From: Limnephilus marmoratus
Lineage: Eukaryota; Arthropoda; Insecta; Trichoptera; Limnephilidae
DNA: 64,000 bases
Assembly (NCBI GenBank): GCA_917880885.1
Contig: OU862909.1
Coordinates: 32,424,405 to 32,488,404, forward strand
Reading direction: 5' to 3'
The notes under the pieces are model-generated. The model saw nothing but the letters and a program-made list of their open reading frames with translations. It searched no databases and had not been told where the DNA came from. Shown in pieces: positions 21,365 through 31,169 of this stretch; the first letter of the stretch is position 1, and the number at the start of each line of letters is the position of its first letter. The translations under genes and the position numbers were made by a program.

Positions 21365-22824
21365 CCCTTTGAGGATTATTCTCGGACTCGGACGATCCAA
21401 ATAGAGTATTGTCGCATACGTGCGGCAGCACGACTTTATTTAGTTTTTTCTATGCCGTGTTTGTAATTTCGATTAAATTATGATTTATAGATAATACAAA
21501 TATATTTTTCAAACATTTTTACATGTTTTTACCAAAATTGTTACCAATTTCACGTTACTGATTACGTAATCCAGTGGCTCTCAACATTTTACAAATAAAA
21601 AGGTTTCAAAAATTTTAATTAATTTATTTATATAGAAAGAAATGTACAATTATAAAGGGATAATACTGAAAATAAAAAGTGGATTATTCCAGTGGCTCTC
21701 AACATTTTACAAATAAAAAGTTTTCAAAAATTTTAATTAATTTATTTATATAGAAAGAAATGTACAATAATAAAGGGATAATACTAAAAATAAAAAAAGT
21801 GGACTAATACAGTTGCTCTCAACATTTTACAAATAAACAGTTTTCAAAAATTTTGATTTTTTTATTTGCATAAAAAAAAATATACAATAATAAAGGGATA
21901 AAACTAAAAATAAAAAAGTGGACCAATGCAGTGGCTCTCAAAAATTTTACAAATAGTGTTTACAAAAATTATTTTTTTTATTTATAAAAAAGAAAATAAA
22001 ATAAAGCGCAGTCGTCAAGCACCGTGCCCGGGGTATACGGCGTAGCAACAGTAGGGCGCTACCGTTGCTACCGTAGGTAGGACACGTAGGAGATGTTTTG
22101 TGTGCAGTAATTCCAAAATTCATCCAGTGCAAAGGAAGGACACAAAATTTATGTGTGTTGGATGTAATGTTCCATTATGTATGTATCCGTGTTTTGAGGA
22201 ATACCACACGAAAATAATATTTTAGCTAGTAATTAAATTTTATTCACATGTTGGGAACCACTGAATTTGTACCTTATTTTTATTTTTAGTATTATGTTTT
22301 TATTACTGTACATTTCTGTTTTTATAAATATTTTTATTTAAAAAAAAAACTATTTGTAAAATGTTGAGAACCACTGAATAGGTCCACTTTTTTATTTTTA
22401 GTATTATCCCTTTATTACATATTATATTTCTTTTTATATAAGTAAAAAAAAAAATATAAAAAAAATTGACAACTTTTTATTTGTAAAATGTTGAGAACCG
22501 CTGAATTTATAATGAATTTTTAGTATCATGTTTAATTACTTTTTATTAGGTACTGTACATTTAATTTTTTATAAAAAAAAAATTTCGCAACACTATTTGT
22601 AAAATGTTGAGAACCACTGAATTTGTCCAACTAAATTTACGTAATGCTTACTTATTCAATAAGAAAATGTTATATTTAGTAATAAAAAAGCTCCGAAATT
22701 AACTTGTGTAGTAAAACAAGGTAAGAAGATAATGAATTAAATCGATTAAAAAATTAAGAAAAACTTGAAAAATAACTCACTCCCACGATGTAGATGACAA
22801 AAAAATAACTCACTAATCAAAGGG
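21365..22824. mobile_element. TTAA-flanked piggyBac-like non-autonomous element
   Basis: CCCTTTGAGGATTA at 21365 and its inverted counterpart TAATCAAAGGG ending at 22824 are bordered by TTAA on both sides (21361-21364 and 22825-22828). CCC starts and TTAA duplication are piggyBac features. The interior holds the convergent tandem arrays and no transposase. The matching ends are short (8 bp plus partial), so the call is moderate. Confidence 0.5.
21572..22619. repeat. 4+4 convergent tandem arrays of a ~118-bp unit
   Basis: Four direct units start with CAGTGGCTCTCAACATTTTA at 21572, 21690, 21810 and 21929 (periods 118, 120, 119). Four inverted units end TTGAGAACCACTG or a variant at 22263, 22376, 22503 and 22619 (periods 113, 127, 116). 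The unit start resembles a hAT terminal repeat (CAGTGGTTCTCAA). The spacer 22000-22150 is GC-richer and unique. Confidence 0.85.
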
Positions 22825-22828
22825 TTAA

Positions 22829-23175
22829 TAATGATGTGACTGCTATTGACTTTTTTTAAATGTGTTATTTAGGTTTAGGTTTTGTGGGTTTTTTTGTTTT
22901 TTTTTTTTGTTTTGTTTAGTTTTTTTTTCATTGTTTAGGTTTTGTAAACGTACTAAGAGGTGGGGAATTAATAATTTTCCCCACCTTTTAAATAGTTTTA
23001 TATTAGAGTCATTCGTTTGTTTATTGATTTCTAATTTTTCAAGAAAATTTAATCTAAGACCCTTTCTTTATTTATGTAACGGTTTAGGCTCCTTGTTAAG
23101 TGGAACATGAACGTGGAAAATCTAAAATAAAAAAAAATTGTGCCGCCTAACTCCGGTGAAGTTGTCTAAATGAAT
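22829..23175. other. Low-complexity T-rich DNA
   Basis: T-rich stretch (22855-22945) without a supported gene. Confidence 0.4.
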
Positions 23176-23179
23176 TTAA

Positions 23180-23355
23180 GTTCATTGCACACTTGTGTGG
23201 TGTGGTGTATCGTGGCGCGCCAGAAGCACATCAGTTTCATACATTTATTATGGTTAGAGACATATTTGCAGGTTGTGGCGTGTCAACAAGGGCGACGACG
23301 ATGATTGGTTAATTTGTAGTCACGACACACCACACCACACAAGTGTGTTTCCGCC
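23180..23355. mobile_element. MITE, TTAA-bordered, CACACTTGTGTGGTGTGGTG ends
   Basis: CACACTTGTGTGGTGTGGTG (from 23188) and its complement near 23325-23347 form inverted repeats of about 30 bp. TTAA lies at 23176-23179 and 23356-23359. GC-richer than the flanks; no protein. Confidence 0.65.
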
Positions 23356-23411
23356 TTAATGCGTGTTATTACACAATTAATTAATTATAATATTAAATAT
23401 ATTTGAGGTAC

Positions 23412-23785
23412 ATTCTAAACTGGAAGATACTCTCTATATCACAGTGGTAAAAGACCACAATTCAGAATCGCATAGTTTTTTTAAATGGCTTAAGTCGTGT
23501 TTGATGATGAGCTCTGAATAGCCAGATGCTTCCCCAGCTTTCTCATCCTCATCTCCTTTACCTCCCCACTACCATCAGCTTCACAGAAATCTCCAATTGG
23601 GTTTGCCATAGTACCCAAAGCTTTTTTTTGTGAATACCTCACAAAAGTGTCAGCTGCTCCCGTCTGGAGTCAGTGAGTCTATGGCATCCCCAATTGGGGT
23701 ATGTTGTAAGGCTGAAGGTAATGGGGAGGGGAAAGAGATGGGAAGACGAAGTTGGGGAAGTTCCTGGCTATTCAAATCTAGCAGA
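23412..23785. repeat. Inverted pair of family B copies
   Basis: A minus-strand copy (23412-23625, CAGTGGTAAAAGACCACAAT to CCAATTGGGTTTGCCATAG) abuts a plus-strand copy (23628-23785, GTGAATACCTCACAAAAGTG to GGCTATTCAAATCTAG). The T-rich centre GCTTTTTTTTGTGAATACC corresponds to the A-tail end of the family. Confidence 0.65.
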
Positions 23786-23860
23786 AGGTAAGCGGAAGGT
23801 CATGGGTTCGAGTCTCAGAGGTGCCAATATCTTTTTCTGATTTTTCTGTCTCCAGATTTT
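23786..23860 (+). mobile_element. SINE fragment, family G
   Basis: GGTCATGGGTTCGAGTCTC (B box) followed by GGTGCCAATATCTTTTTCTG is a diverged match to the T-arm and tail of the SINE at 3090. Confidence 0.45.
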
Positions 23861-24524
23861 CGATTGAGTTTCGACAATATTGTCTTCATTTAATTAAAAA
23901 ATAATTCTTTTAACATCGACACGGTAGCGTTTTCGGCAGAATATTTTATTTGGTCACTGATTTGAATAAAAAACTATCAAAGTACATAAGTGCATCTACC
24001 CAACAGTAACACACACCATATGCAATAATTATTATTATAGTAGCCGAACAAGAACTCGGTCAAGGCGTACGTGGCATTGAATGCTCTACGCTAAATTTCA
24101 ATTTAACGATCAGATACTAAATAGTCCATGAAGCAAGATGAATGTTGCTTCTATTAATCTCTTACTAGGAATATTCCTGCCTGGTGGGAGAAAGCGGAGG
24201 GTTGCTGGGGGTGGGGGTTGGAGAGGGATGCAAGACTAGTGTATTGGAAATATACTTGTATAGGAATACACTAAAACCCTACTGCTATTACTTACTGCTA
24301 TTTATACTTTGAGCCTATGCCACTAGGATTTGGAAAAATAACTTAGAGAAACAATAAAATCATAAGTCCAAATAATGAGCTTTCCACAAGTCAGATTACA
24401 AATTGTCTGGTATGTATAAACTGTGATTTCGAAAGCGGGGTTTCGACAAATTCTTTATTACCTAAGAACAGAAACAAATAGAGCCCTCATTTTATGATAC
24501 TAAACGGTAATTTATTTGTTGTTT
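23861..24524. other. Intergenic DNA, no gene seen
   Basis: AT-rich apart from a G-rich patch near 24180-24230. Confidence 0.4.
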
Positions 24525-24735
24525 TGAAGTGAAAACTTCTTTAGCACCGTTGTAATTTGAAACTCGATGGAACGAGAAAGCAATACTAAAAAGAGATAAA
24601 ATCATACATCTGTAGGATTTAGCCTGCAAGAGAATGAGATAGAATAATCGGTATCTACTTCGTAGACTCCCCACTCTTGTCTTCTTTATTTTTCTGAAGG
24701 CTTCTACCGCGTGTGAACTGCGAACTTATATTTTT
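24525..24735. mobile_element. Interspersed repeat family E, copy 2
   Basis: Shares TCTTTAGCACCGTTG, GGATTTAGCCTGCAAGAGAA and AGACTCCCCACTCTTGTCTT-type blocks with 4690-4880. Confidence 0.5.
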
Positions 24736-24884
24736 TTTTCAAATGAAAGTCGGAAATTTTATGTAACCTTAGTAGACTTTTGCCATAGTATTTATACATT
24801 CGGAATTTTTTGCAAAAATGGCACTGCGTAGATTATTCCAGTATTACATAAATTATTTTCAAAATAAATATTCATCAAACAATT

Positions 24885-25800
24885 TTTTTTTTTTTAAATT
24901 CCTTTATTTTTCCCATATTTTACAATTTATATTTACATATTTTGAAACAATAATGTGGGAACCCACTAAGGCGCAGCCTGTGCGTGGGTAATATAGTTAA
25001 AATAAGTAATATTTAGTACCTAGAAAAAAACAAACAGTGGTATATAAAGCAACAGTTTGTACAAAAGTGTATACGGTTAAATAAGTGTAAAGTGTAATAA
25101 ATGATATACATTGTAATAATAGGTGCAAAGTTTGTGAGAAAAGTGATATAAAACTAAATAAATAGAGTTTTTAAATCTGTATGGTTTAGCCATAATTTTA
25201 ACTCTTTTATGTAATGCGGAAGTTTAGTTACAACTTGAATATGTTTTGGTAAACTATTGAAGGTACGAGGTCCAATAAAGCTGCTGTGAGTTTGCATTTG
25301 TTTTGTGTGTGTTTGGGGGGTATAGAATACATTATTATTTCTAATATTGATTCTGTTTTCATTTGTTTCGAATATGTTTACGTTTTTAAAGATATATTTC
25401 ATAGTTTGCAGTATAAATAGTTTACGGAGACTGAATAGTTTAGATTCTTTGTATAAAGCATCTGTCGAAAATGTTTTAATTCTATTATACATAACTTTGA
25501 TAATATAATTTTGGGTTGTTTGTAAAGGGTAAAGGTTTTATAAAAGTATCAAGCGCCCCACCCCATCCTATTATTCCATACATGAGTGAAGATTGCACCA
25601 GAGAAAAATAAATCATTTTCAATTTGTCAATATTCAATACTGCTTTAAGTCTGTAAAATATGTACGAAAGATATCTCAATTTACAAACGGTATTATTAAT
25701 TTGTGATTGCCAATTTAAATTTGTATCAATACATATACCCAAATATTTGATCTTTTCAACTTTTCCAATTTCAGAGCAAGATGAGCATATTACTTGATTA
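24885..25800 (-). pseudogene. LINE reverse transcriptase C-terminal part with poly-A end
   Basis: From about 25800 on the minus strand: GKVEKIKYLGICIDTNLNW, LRYLSYIFYRLKAVLN, LVQSSLMYGIIGWGGALDT, then after a frameshift near 25490 FSTDALYKESKLFSLRKLFI, GPRTFNSLPKHIQ and a stop at 25154. The 3' UTR ends in an A-run on this strand at about 24885-24898. The catalytic YADD region is missing. The family is the same as, or close to, that of 7380-8735. Confidence 0.8.
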
Positions 25801-26330
25801 CAGTTACAATAATGTCGATCATCCCGTTGTTCAGTTACACATCTCCTCTGAGGAAAGCAATCTTGGAATGCTCACCATAAATCAAATATTATTTACACGA
25901 GTGGGCTTTACATATTAAATATGTTATAAAATATCACAGGGAAGCGTAACGGTCCGGTACATTAGTGACATTTTGAAATGTCCTATTCGTGACCCTATAA
26001 ACATATTTTTTTTGATTTTGTTTATTTGCACATTACAAGTTTTTCTGCATTATAATTGATATAGTGGTGTTTATGAGTAATCTAAATATTGTATCAGATA
26101 GAGGGTACACTTTTACTTATAAGTGCATGCACAACACAAATTTCGATTTTTTGGAGATGTCTAATTAATCAACCGGACGATCGATGTCTCCTTTCTCCAG
26201 AAGACCTTCAACGAAGATACCATCTGGCCATTCATGGTATGGACAACTATTTTATTTTATTTTTAGATACACGAGTCTCCCGGGAGTATTGTTGGATTAG
26301 CGTCGGTTTCTATATAGGTATACTAGCTGG
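25801..26330. other. Intergenic DNA, no gene seen
   Basis: No supported feature before the Helitron-like repeat. Confidence 0.4.
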
Positions 26331-27312
26331 TACCCGGCATGCGTTGCTATGCCATTTAATAAAGAAATTGTTTCTCCCTGCGCGTCCTTTCCCATTTGTC
26401 CCGTTACTCGTCCCCTTCCTCCCCCGCGTCCCCTTCCCCTCTCGCGTTCCCATTCCTCCTCCTCCACCTTCTCTCTTCTCACTCTACTCCCCCCCCTTCC
26501 CCCATCCCGAGAACCCCCCTCCCGAGTTCCCCTCCCCCCTCCAGTATTCGCCTCCCCCCTCCCGTGGATCCCCCTCCCGAGTTCCTCGCCCTCCCGGGTT
26601 CCCCTCCCCCCTCCTGGATTCCATACATTCATTCCCGATACATTCAGCTTTCAAATAGCTCGCGTGCCACCTGCAATTTTTTTATACAAATTTCATGATG
26701 CCAGAGCTCGTTTATGTTATTCAGATGTATGAGCTATATTATTGTAAAGTTTTATTAAAATCCATTCAGTGTTTTAGCGTGAAAGAGTAACAAACATGCA
26801 TAGATCCGTGTTTCGTTTAATAGTATGACTGTCCGATGGCATACGATTTCGCTCGCATGGTATTAGGGTGATTCCCACTCCGCCTCCTCCACCTTCCCTC
26901 TCCCCACTCCACTCCCCCATCCCCCCCCCTCCACCCTCCACCCCCCTCCTTCTCCCCTACCCCTCCCCCCTCTATCTCCCCCCATCCTCCTACACCCCTC
27001 CCTCCTCTTCCTTCCCTCCCCCCTCGACCTCCCCCTCCCTCAACCCCCTCCTCCCGCCCATCCTCCCCCTCCCCACACCATCCCCCCGCCCCCTTCCACC
27101 CCTTGCATTCCACGCATTCATTCCCGGTACATTCGGTTTTCAAACTGCTCGCGTGCCACCCATGACAATTTTTTATACAAATTTCATAATGCCAGAGCTC
27201 AATAGTAGTTTAATACAAAATAACGAACAAAAAAAGAATGATCCAATTTGGTGCAGTCCTTCGGAAGTTATGCGCATACATACATTTCGGCGATTCATTT
27301 TTAGATATAGAT
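26331..27312 (-). mobile_element. Two Helitron-like units with polypyrimidine cores
   Basis: Unit 1 (26331-26815) starts ACTAGCTGGTACCCGGCATG, the complement of a hairpin followed by CTAG. It then has a C/T tract (26390-26640) and TTTTATACAAATTTCATGATG-type sequence. Unit 2 (26860-27312) repeats CATTCATTCCCG.TACATTC, GCTCGCGTGCCACC and ATGCCAGAGCTCA after its own C/T tract (26876-27105). These are the reverse of the family at 11746-12240. Proline/serine-rich frames here are by-products of the CCT/TCC tract. Confidence 0.5.
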
Positions 27313-27612
27313 ATTAACTACGACGCCAACAAAGCACTCTTTTTAGGGTGAATTACCTAATTTAAAAAAAAACATCCAAGGCAACAATTTGTTTGCTTTT
27401 TTTCTGACGTTTGCAATTTCGTTATTCTGAACGAACCAACAATGAAAACCATCAAAATATTAAAATTTAAATACGCGATAATCCGAGAAATGTGAATATA
27501 AGTTGTCGATTCAAAATCCTTAATTTAATACGTGCTTCAATTCGAGTGGACCCGAGTCTACCGTACCGAAGGGACGAACGTCGAATGATTGACAGGAAAG
27601 TAGGTAGAACAG
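27313..27612. other. Intergenic DNA, no gene seen
   Basis: AT-rich, apparently unique. Confidence 0.35.
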
Positions 27613-27616
27613 TTTA

Positions 27617-27889
27617 GGGGTCGTTCATTAATCACGTGATGATTTTTTAGCAACTTTTTAACCCCCCCCCCCCCTGGTGATATGTGGTGAGGTTTTAGAC
27701 TAACCCCCCGCCCAAAATCACGTGTATTTTTTTTGTACAAAGTATTTTGAAATTTTCAGTCTATTATCATGAAAAATAAATACACGTGATATCTCATTTT
27801 ACCCCCCCCCCCCTCGTGATATTACGTGATTTTTTCCGAACCCCCCCCCCCCCCCCCCTTTCGAGCCTCACGTGATTAATGGACGACCC
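27617..27889. mobile_element. MITE with GGGTCGTCCATTAATCACGTG-like ends and poly-C tracts
   Basis: GGGGTCGTTCATTAATCACG at the left and CGTGATTAATGGACGACCC at the right are inverted; TTTA is duplicated at 27613-27616 and 27890-27893. Interior C-runs of 10-18 bases (near 27661-27674, 27804-27813, 27841-27858) alternate with CACGTGAT motifs. Superfamily uncertain. Confidence 0.72.
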
Positions 27890-27899
27890 TTTATATGGT

Positions 27900-28400
27900 A
27901 AAATGAAATTGTTGTTTTTACTATCTTCCTCGAAATTTTTCCATATTTTCTCACCGTTTAAGCCTTCCCTGTGCTACGACAAACATTTCAAAACCAAAAT
28001 CAGCTAAATCGGCCCAGCCGTTTCGAGTTTTAGCGAGACAAACAAGCAGCAATAGATTTTTATATAAATAGATAGATAGATAATGGTAAACTCTGGTATT
28101 ATGAAATTTGTACAAAAAACTTACGATAGGTTTCACGCGTTTGAACAATGTTTGAATTTCATGTAGTTAAGCGGCAGGAAGGGAAGGCAGGAGGGTGAGG
28201 GGAATTCGAGAGGGGCGGAGAGGAACGAAGGTGGAGGATGGGGATAAGTAGGAGGGAAAGAGCACGCGGGAGGGGAAAGAGAGACGGATGGGTGATGGGG
28301 ACGAATTGGAAAGGACTCGCAGGGAGAAACAATTCCTTTATTTAACTGGCTAATAATAAATAAAACTAGCTTTTGCCCGTTGCAGATGCAACTAACGGGT
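27900..28400 (+). mobile_element. Helitron-like family D fragment with polypurine core
   Basis: Contains AAATCAGCTAAATCGGCCCA then GCCGTTTCGAGTTTTAGCG, TATGAAATTTGTACAAA and a GA-rich tract (28160-28330). A second terminus, CTAGCTTTTGCCCGTTGCAG then ATGCAACTAACGGG, lies at 28369-28402: on the minus strand a CCCGTTAGTTGC/GCAACGGG hairpin followed by CTAG. Confidence 0.45.
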
Positions 28401-28540
28401 TAAAACACATGCGATTTGACGTGTGAACGTGGATGAAGCGAGGAGGAGTGTGTGTTAAATTAAATATATGAAGAAAAACGATGTCTGAATGCGGATGAAG
28501 CGAGGAGTGAGCGCCTACAAAGGGAACAGGTAGTCGACGA

Positions 28541-29370
28541 ACGGTTTAGCAATGCATAATTTCGTGATGCCAGAGCTCATTATTTTATATAGAATGAATC
28601 GACTGGATGCGCACATCAAATCCCAAAAGTTTCATCGCAATCGGATGAAAGGTTTAGCAATGCATAATTTCTTGATGCCAGAGCTCACTATTGTATACAA
28701 AAACCATTGCGGGCATGCATACATCAAATCCCCAAAGTTTTATCGCAATCGGATGAACGGTTTAGCAACGCGTAATTTCATTATGTCAGAGCTCACTATT
28801 GCATACAAAAACCATTGCGGGCATGCACACATCAAATCCCCAATGTTTCATCGCAATCGAATGAACGGTTTAGCAATGCATAATTTCATGACGCCAGAGC
28901 TCACTATTTTATATTAAAAAAAATAATCGAGGGAATGCGCACATCAGAGTGGAAGGTACTCTCAGTATCGCCCTGGTGTAAGACCACCATTCAGAATTGA
29001 AACGTTACTTGAAATGGCTTCTGCCGTGTTTGGTAACCAGATCTGAATAGCCAGGTACTTCTCCACCTTCCTCTTTCCTAACTCCTTCCCCTCCCCACTG
29101 CCTTCAGCCTCACAACATACCCCAATTGGGGACGCCATAGTCCCACTGGCTCCAGACGGGAGCAGTTGGGACTCTTGTGCGGTATTCATGTAAAAAAAAA
29201 TCAAATCCCCAAAGTCAGAGAAGCCAGATCCAGAGCTCACCATTTTATACAGAAAGAATCGAAGGGATGCGCACACAGTGTCCCCAAAGTTTCCTCGCAA
29301 TCGGATGAACAGTTTAGCAATGCATAATTTCGTGATGTCAGAGCTCATTATTTTATATAGAAACCAATGA
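28541..29370. repeat. 108-bp tandem repeats, split by a family B insertion
   Basis: Units of about 108 bp (GGTTTAGCAATGCATAATTT, ATGCCAGAGCTCACTATT, ACATCAAATCCCCAAAGTTT, ATCGCAATCGGATGAAC) run from 28541 to about 28948 and resume at 29200-29360 after the family B copy. Because 108 is a multiple of three, a 121-codon frame stays open through four units; it is not evidence of a gene. Single units recur at 41210-41450 and 59540-59770. Confidence 0.75.
28950..29197 (-). repeat. Family B, full copy with poly-A end
   Basis: Runs from AGTGGAAGGTACTCTCAGTA through CCCCAATTGGGGACGCCATA to GCGGTATTCATGTAAAAAAA on the plus strand, interrupting the 108-bp array. It gives the best view of both ends of the family in its A-tailed orientation. 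Confidence 0.68.
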
Positions 29371-29880
29371 ATTGTTCCCGGGGCGGCGGTACCAATCCAA
29401 TATTGAATGATTATCATAAAAATTAAATATACAAAAAAGCGCTATATAAATTTATCATTTTTGATAAAAATTATATGGTACTAATGTTTAGAGGTACCTG
29501 CACGTACGTAAAAAAAATATTAAATATATTTAGGCTGGGTTGTTCAAAACAATATTTAAAAATCTCCAATTTTTCAAATTAATTTAAACGTTCTGTGAAA
29601 GTTCTGTTCAAATTCTATTCAAGTTCTGTAATTATTTTATACATTTACAAAAAAATACATAAGCATGGTTATGTGCAGGTAGGTACCTACTTAGATTCTG
29701 TGTAGAGGTACCTGCACGTATGTAAAAAAACATATGAAATATATTTTGGCTGGGTTCTGTGAAAGTTCTGTTCAAATTCTATTCAAGTTCCGTAATTATT
29801 TCTGTTTTGAAATAATAAGCATAAATAAATCATAATAAATATAATAAGTTTTGATGTTTTGAATAAATAAAACTCGCACA
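29371..29880. other. Flank with a direct duplication
   Basis: AGAGGTACCTGCACGTA.GTA and GTTCTGTGAAAGTTCTGTTC blocks at 29488-29640 recur at 29703-29800. A short family C end (GGGGCGGCGGTACCAATCC) lies near 29375. No gene. Confidence 0.45.
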
Positions 29881-29885
29881 TTGCG

Positions 29886-30289
29886 TGTTCAGGATCTCAA
29901 CTTCCGCTCTCCTGACAAAGCAATCCGGCGTGGTAACACCAGATTCCAAGGGAAGTGTGGCTGGAGTAACTCTTCAATAATAACTCCAGCTCTTGAATAA
30001 TTGGTCTTTATTGAAACAATAAAAGACCCGTAGGGTAGCTCATGTACGGTGAGCCCAATGATGCTATCTCTCTCCGCGGTTTTATAACCCACATGAAGTG
30101 AAAACCTGGCAGCAGACGTTTTGCCCAAAAAAACGACCCGCCCAAGACGGATGGTAACAAGAGAAGAAGGAATTAAAAAATCCGTGGCAATACGAAATCG
30201 CCCTGGCAATTGCCAACACAAAAAATGTTGCCACAACCATTAGGGTGACAATCACAAATATTAATATTTCAGTACCTGAAATCTTAACA
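29886..30289 (-). repeat. BEL/Pao 3' LTR
   Basis: 404 bp, TGTTCAGGATCTCAACTTCC to GTACCTGAAATCTTAACA on the plus strand. The inner edge on the minus strand is GGGCGGGAATA, a G/A-rich polypurine-like tract at about 30290-30300. A 115-codon open frame appears inside each LTR and is probably incidental. Confidence 0.93.
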
Positions 30290-30623
30290 TATTCCCGCCC
30301 AAAACGAGTATTAAGGAATAGTCGTTTTTCATAAAATAATATATTAGAAGAGATTGCAACATTGGTACTCAGAATTTACCCAACGAGTTCACATACAAAA
30401 ATAAACAATATTCAATATATGGATATCAAAATAATAACAAAAAACTTATAACTAAGTATATAACCCTATGTCAGACTTGACATTAAAAAATGAAAGTTTA
30501 ATAACGTAGAACCTTCTGGTGCGCTGCACCCACTTATGTGAAAATGGTTTAACACTTGGCACTGATGAGCCTGACGGCACTTTGATTTACACATCACATC
30601 ACTTTTAGCGTTGTAATTGGTTC

Positions 30624-31169
30624 TTAATCCAGGTTGGAGGAAGCATCCTCCATGGGAAGTAGACAGAGCTGTGTCACGGCTCTTTTGGTGACACCTCTGG
30701 CCGTCCTCAAGGAGACGACGCGGACGCGTCCGTCTTGGCCAGGGTGGATCTCCGTCACTCGCGCCATCCTCCAGTACTGCGGAGGTAGCTGGTTGTCTTT
30801 GATGATGACCATGTCACCAGGCTGTAAACTGCGTTGACGTCCTTCTTGCCATTTGACTCGGTTCTGCAATTCTGCTAGGTATTCCCGGCTCCATCTGTGC
30901 CAAAAAGATTGAACAACGGTAGACATCTTTTGGTAAATATTAAGCCTGTTTGTAGGCAGATGATGGATATCAAGCTCAGGCAATGCTAACAGGTTGTCGC
31001 CAATAAGGAAGTGTGACGGAGTGAGGGCGTTTAAGTCATTTGGATCTGATGTTAATGGAGTCAGAGGACGGGAATTTAAACAAGCCTCAATCTGTATTAG
31101 TATGGTATTCATGCCTTCGTATGTCAAAACAGTTGACCACATTGCTTTTTTTAAATGCAACTTGGTCAT
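30624..31169 (-). CDS. BEL/Pao polyprotein C-terminus (integrase end and DUF5641-like tail), out of frame
   Basis: A frame of 181 codons that starts MTKLHLKKAMWSTVLTYEGM and overlaps the stop of the main frame by four bases (ATGA). It carries the LNSRPLTPLTSDPNDLNALT region and then FWHRWSREYLAELQNRVKW and LQPGDMVIIKDNQLPPQYWR, the domain (Pfam DUF5641) that ends BEL/Pao polyproteins. Codons just upstream of its ATG in this frame read GGLWESAVK, so the integrase glutamate (about 31182-31184) lies in this frame while the rest of integrase lies in the other. It is the displaced 3' end of pol, not an independent gene. Confidence 0.85.
   Translation of the reverse strand: MTKLHLKKAMWSTVLTYEGMNTILIQIEACLNSRPLTPLTSDPNDLNALTPSHFLIGDNLLALPELDIHHLPTNRLNIYQKMSTVVQSFWHRWSREYLAELQNRVKWQEGRQRSLQPGDMVIIKDNQLPPQYWRMARVTEIHPGQDGRVRVVSLRTARGVTKRAVTQLCLLPMEDASSNLD

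Noticed and set aside
26089..27317. Proline/serine-rich open frames of 100-189 codons in several frames
   Set aside because: They exist because CCT/TCC tracts lack stop codons in all frames; frames overlap on both strands and flank Helitron-like repeats.
28552..28917. 121-codon repeat protein
   Set aside because: The 108-bp repeat length keeps the frame open; the same units occur as non-coding debris elsewhere in the window.
29889..30236. 115-codon frame, identical in both BEL LTRs
   Set aside because: Lies wholly inside an LTR, has no recognisable domain, and its duplication is explained by the LTR pair.
30624..31169. Independent gene translated by ATGA stop-start coupling
   Set aside because: The codons upstream of its ATG in the same frame encode the missing integrase motif, so a frameshift in one polyprotein is the simpler reading.
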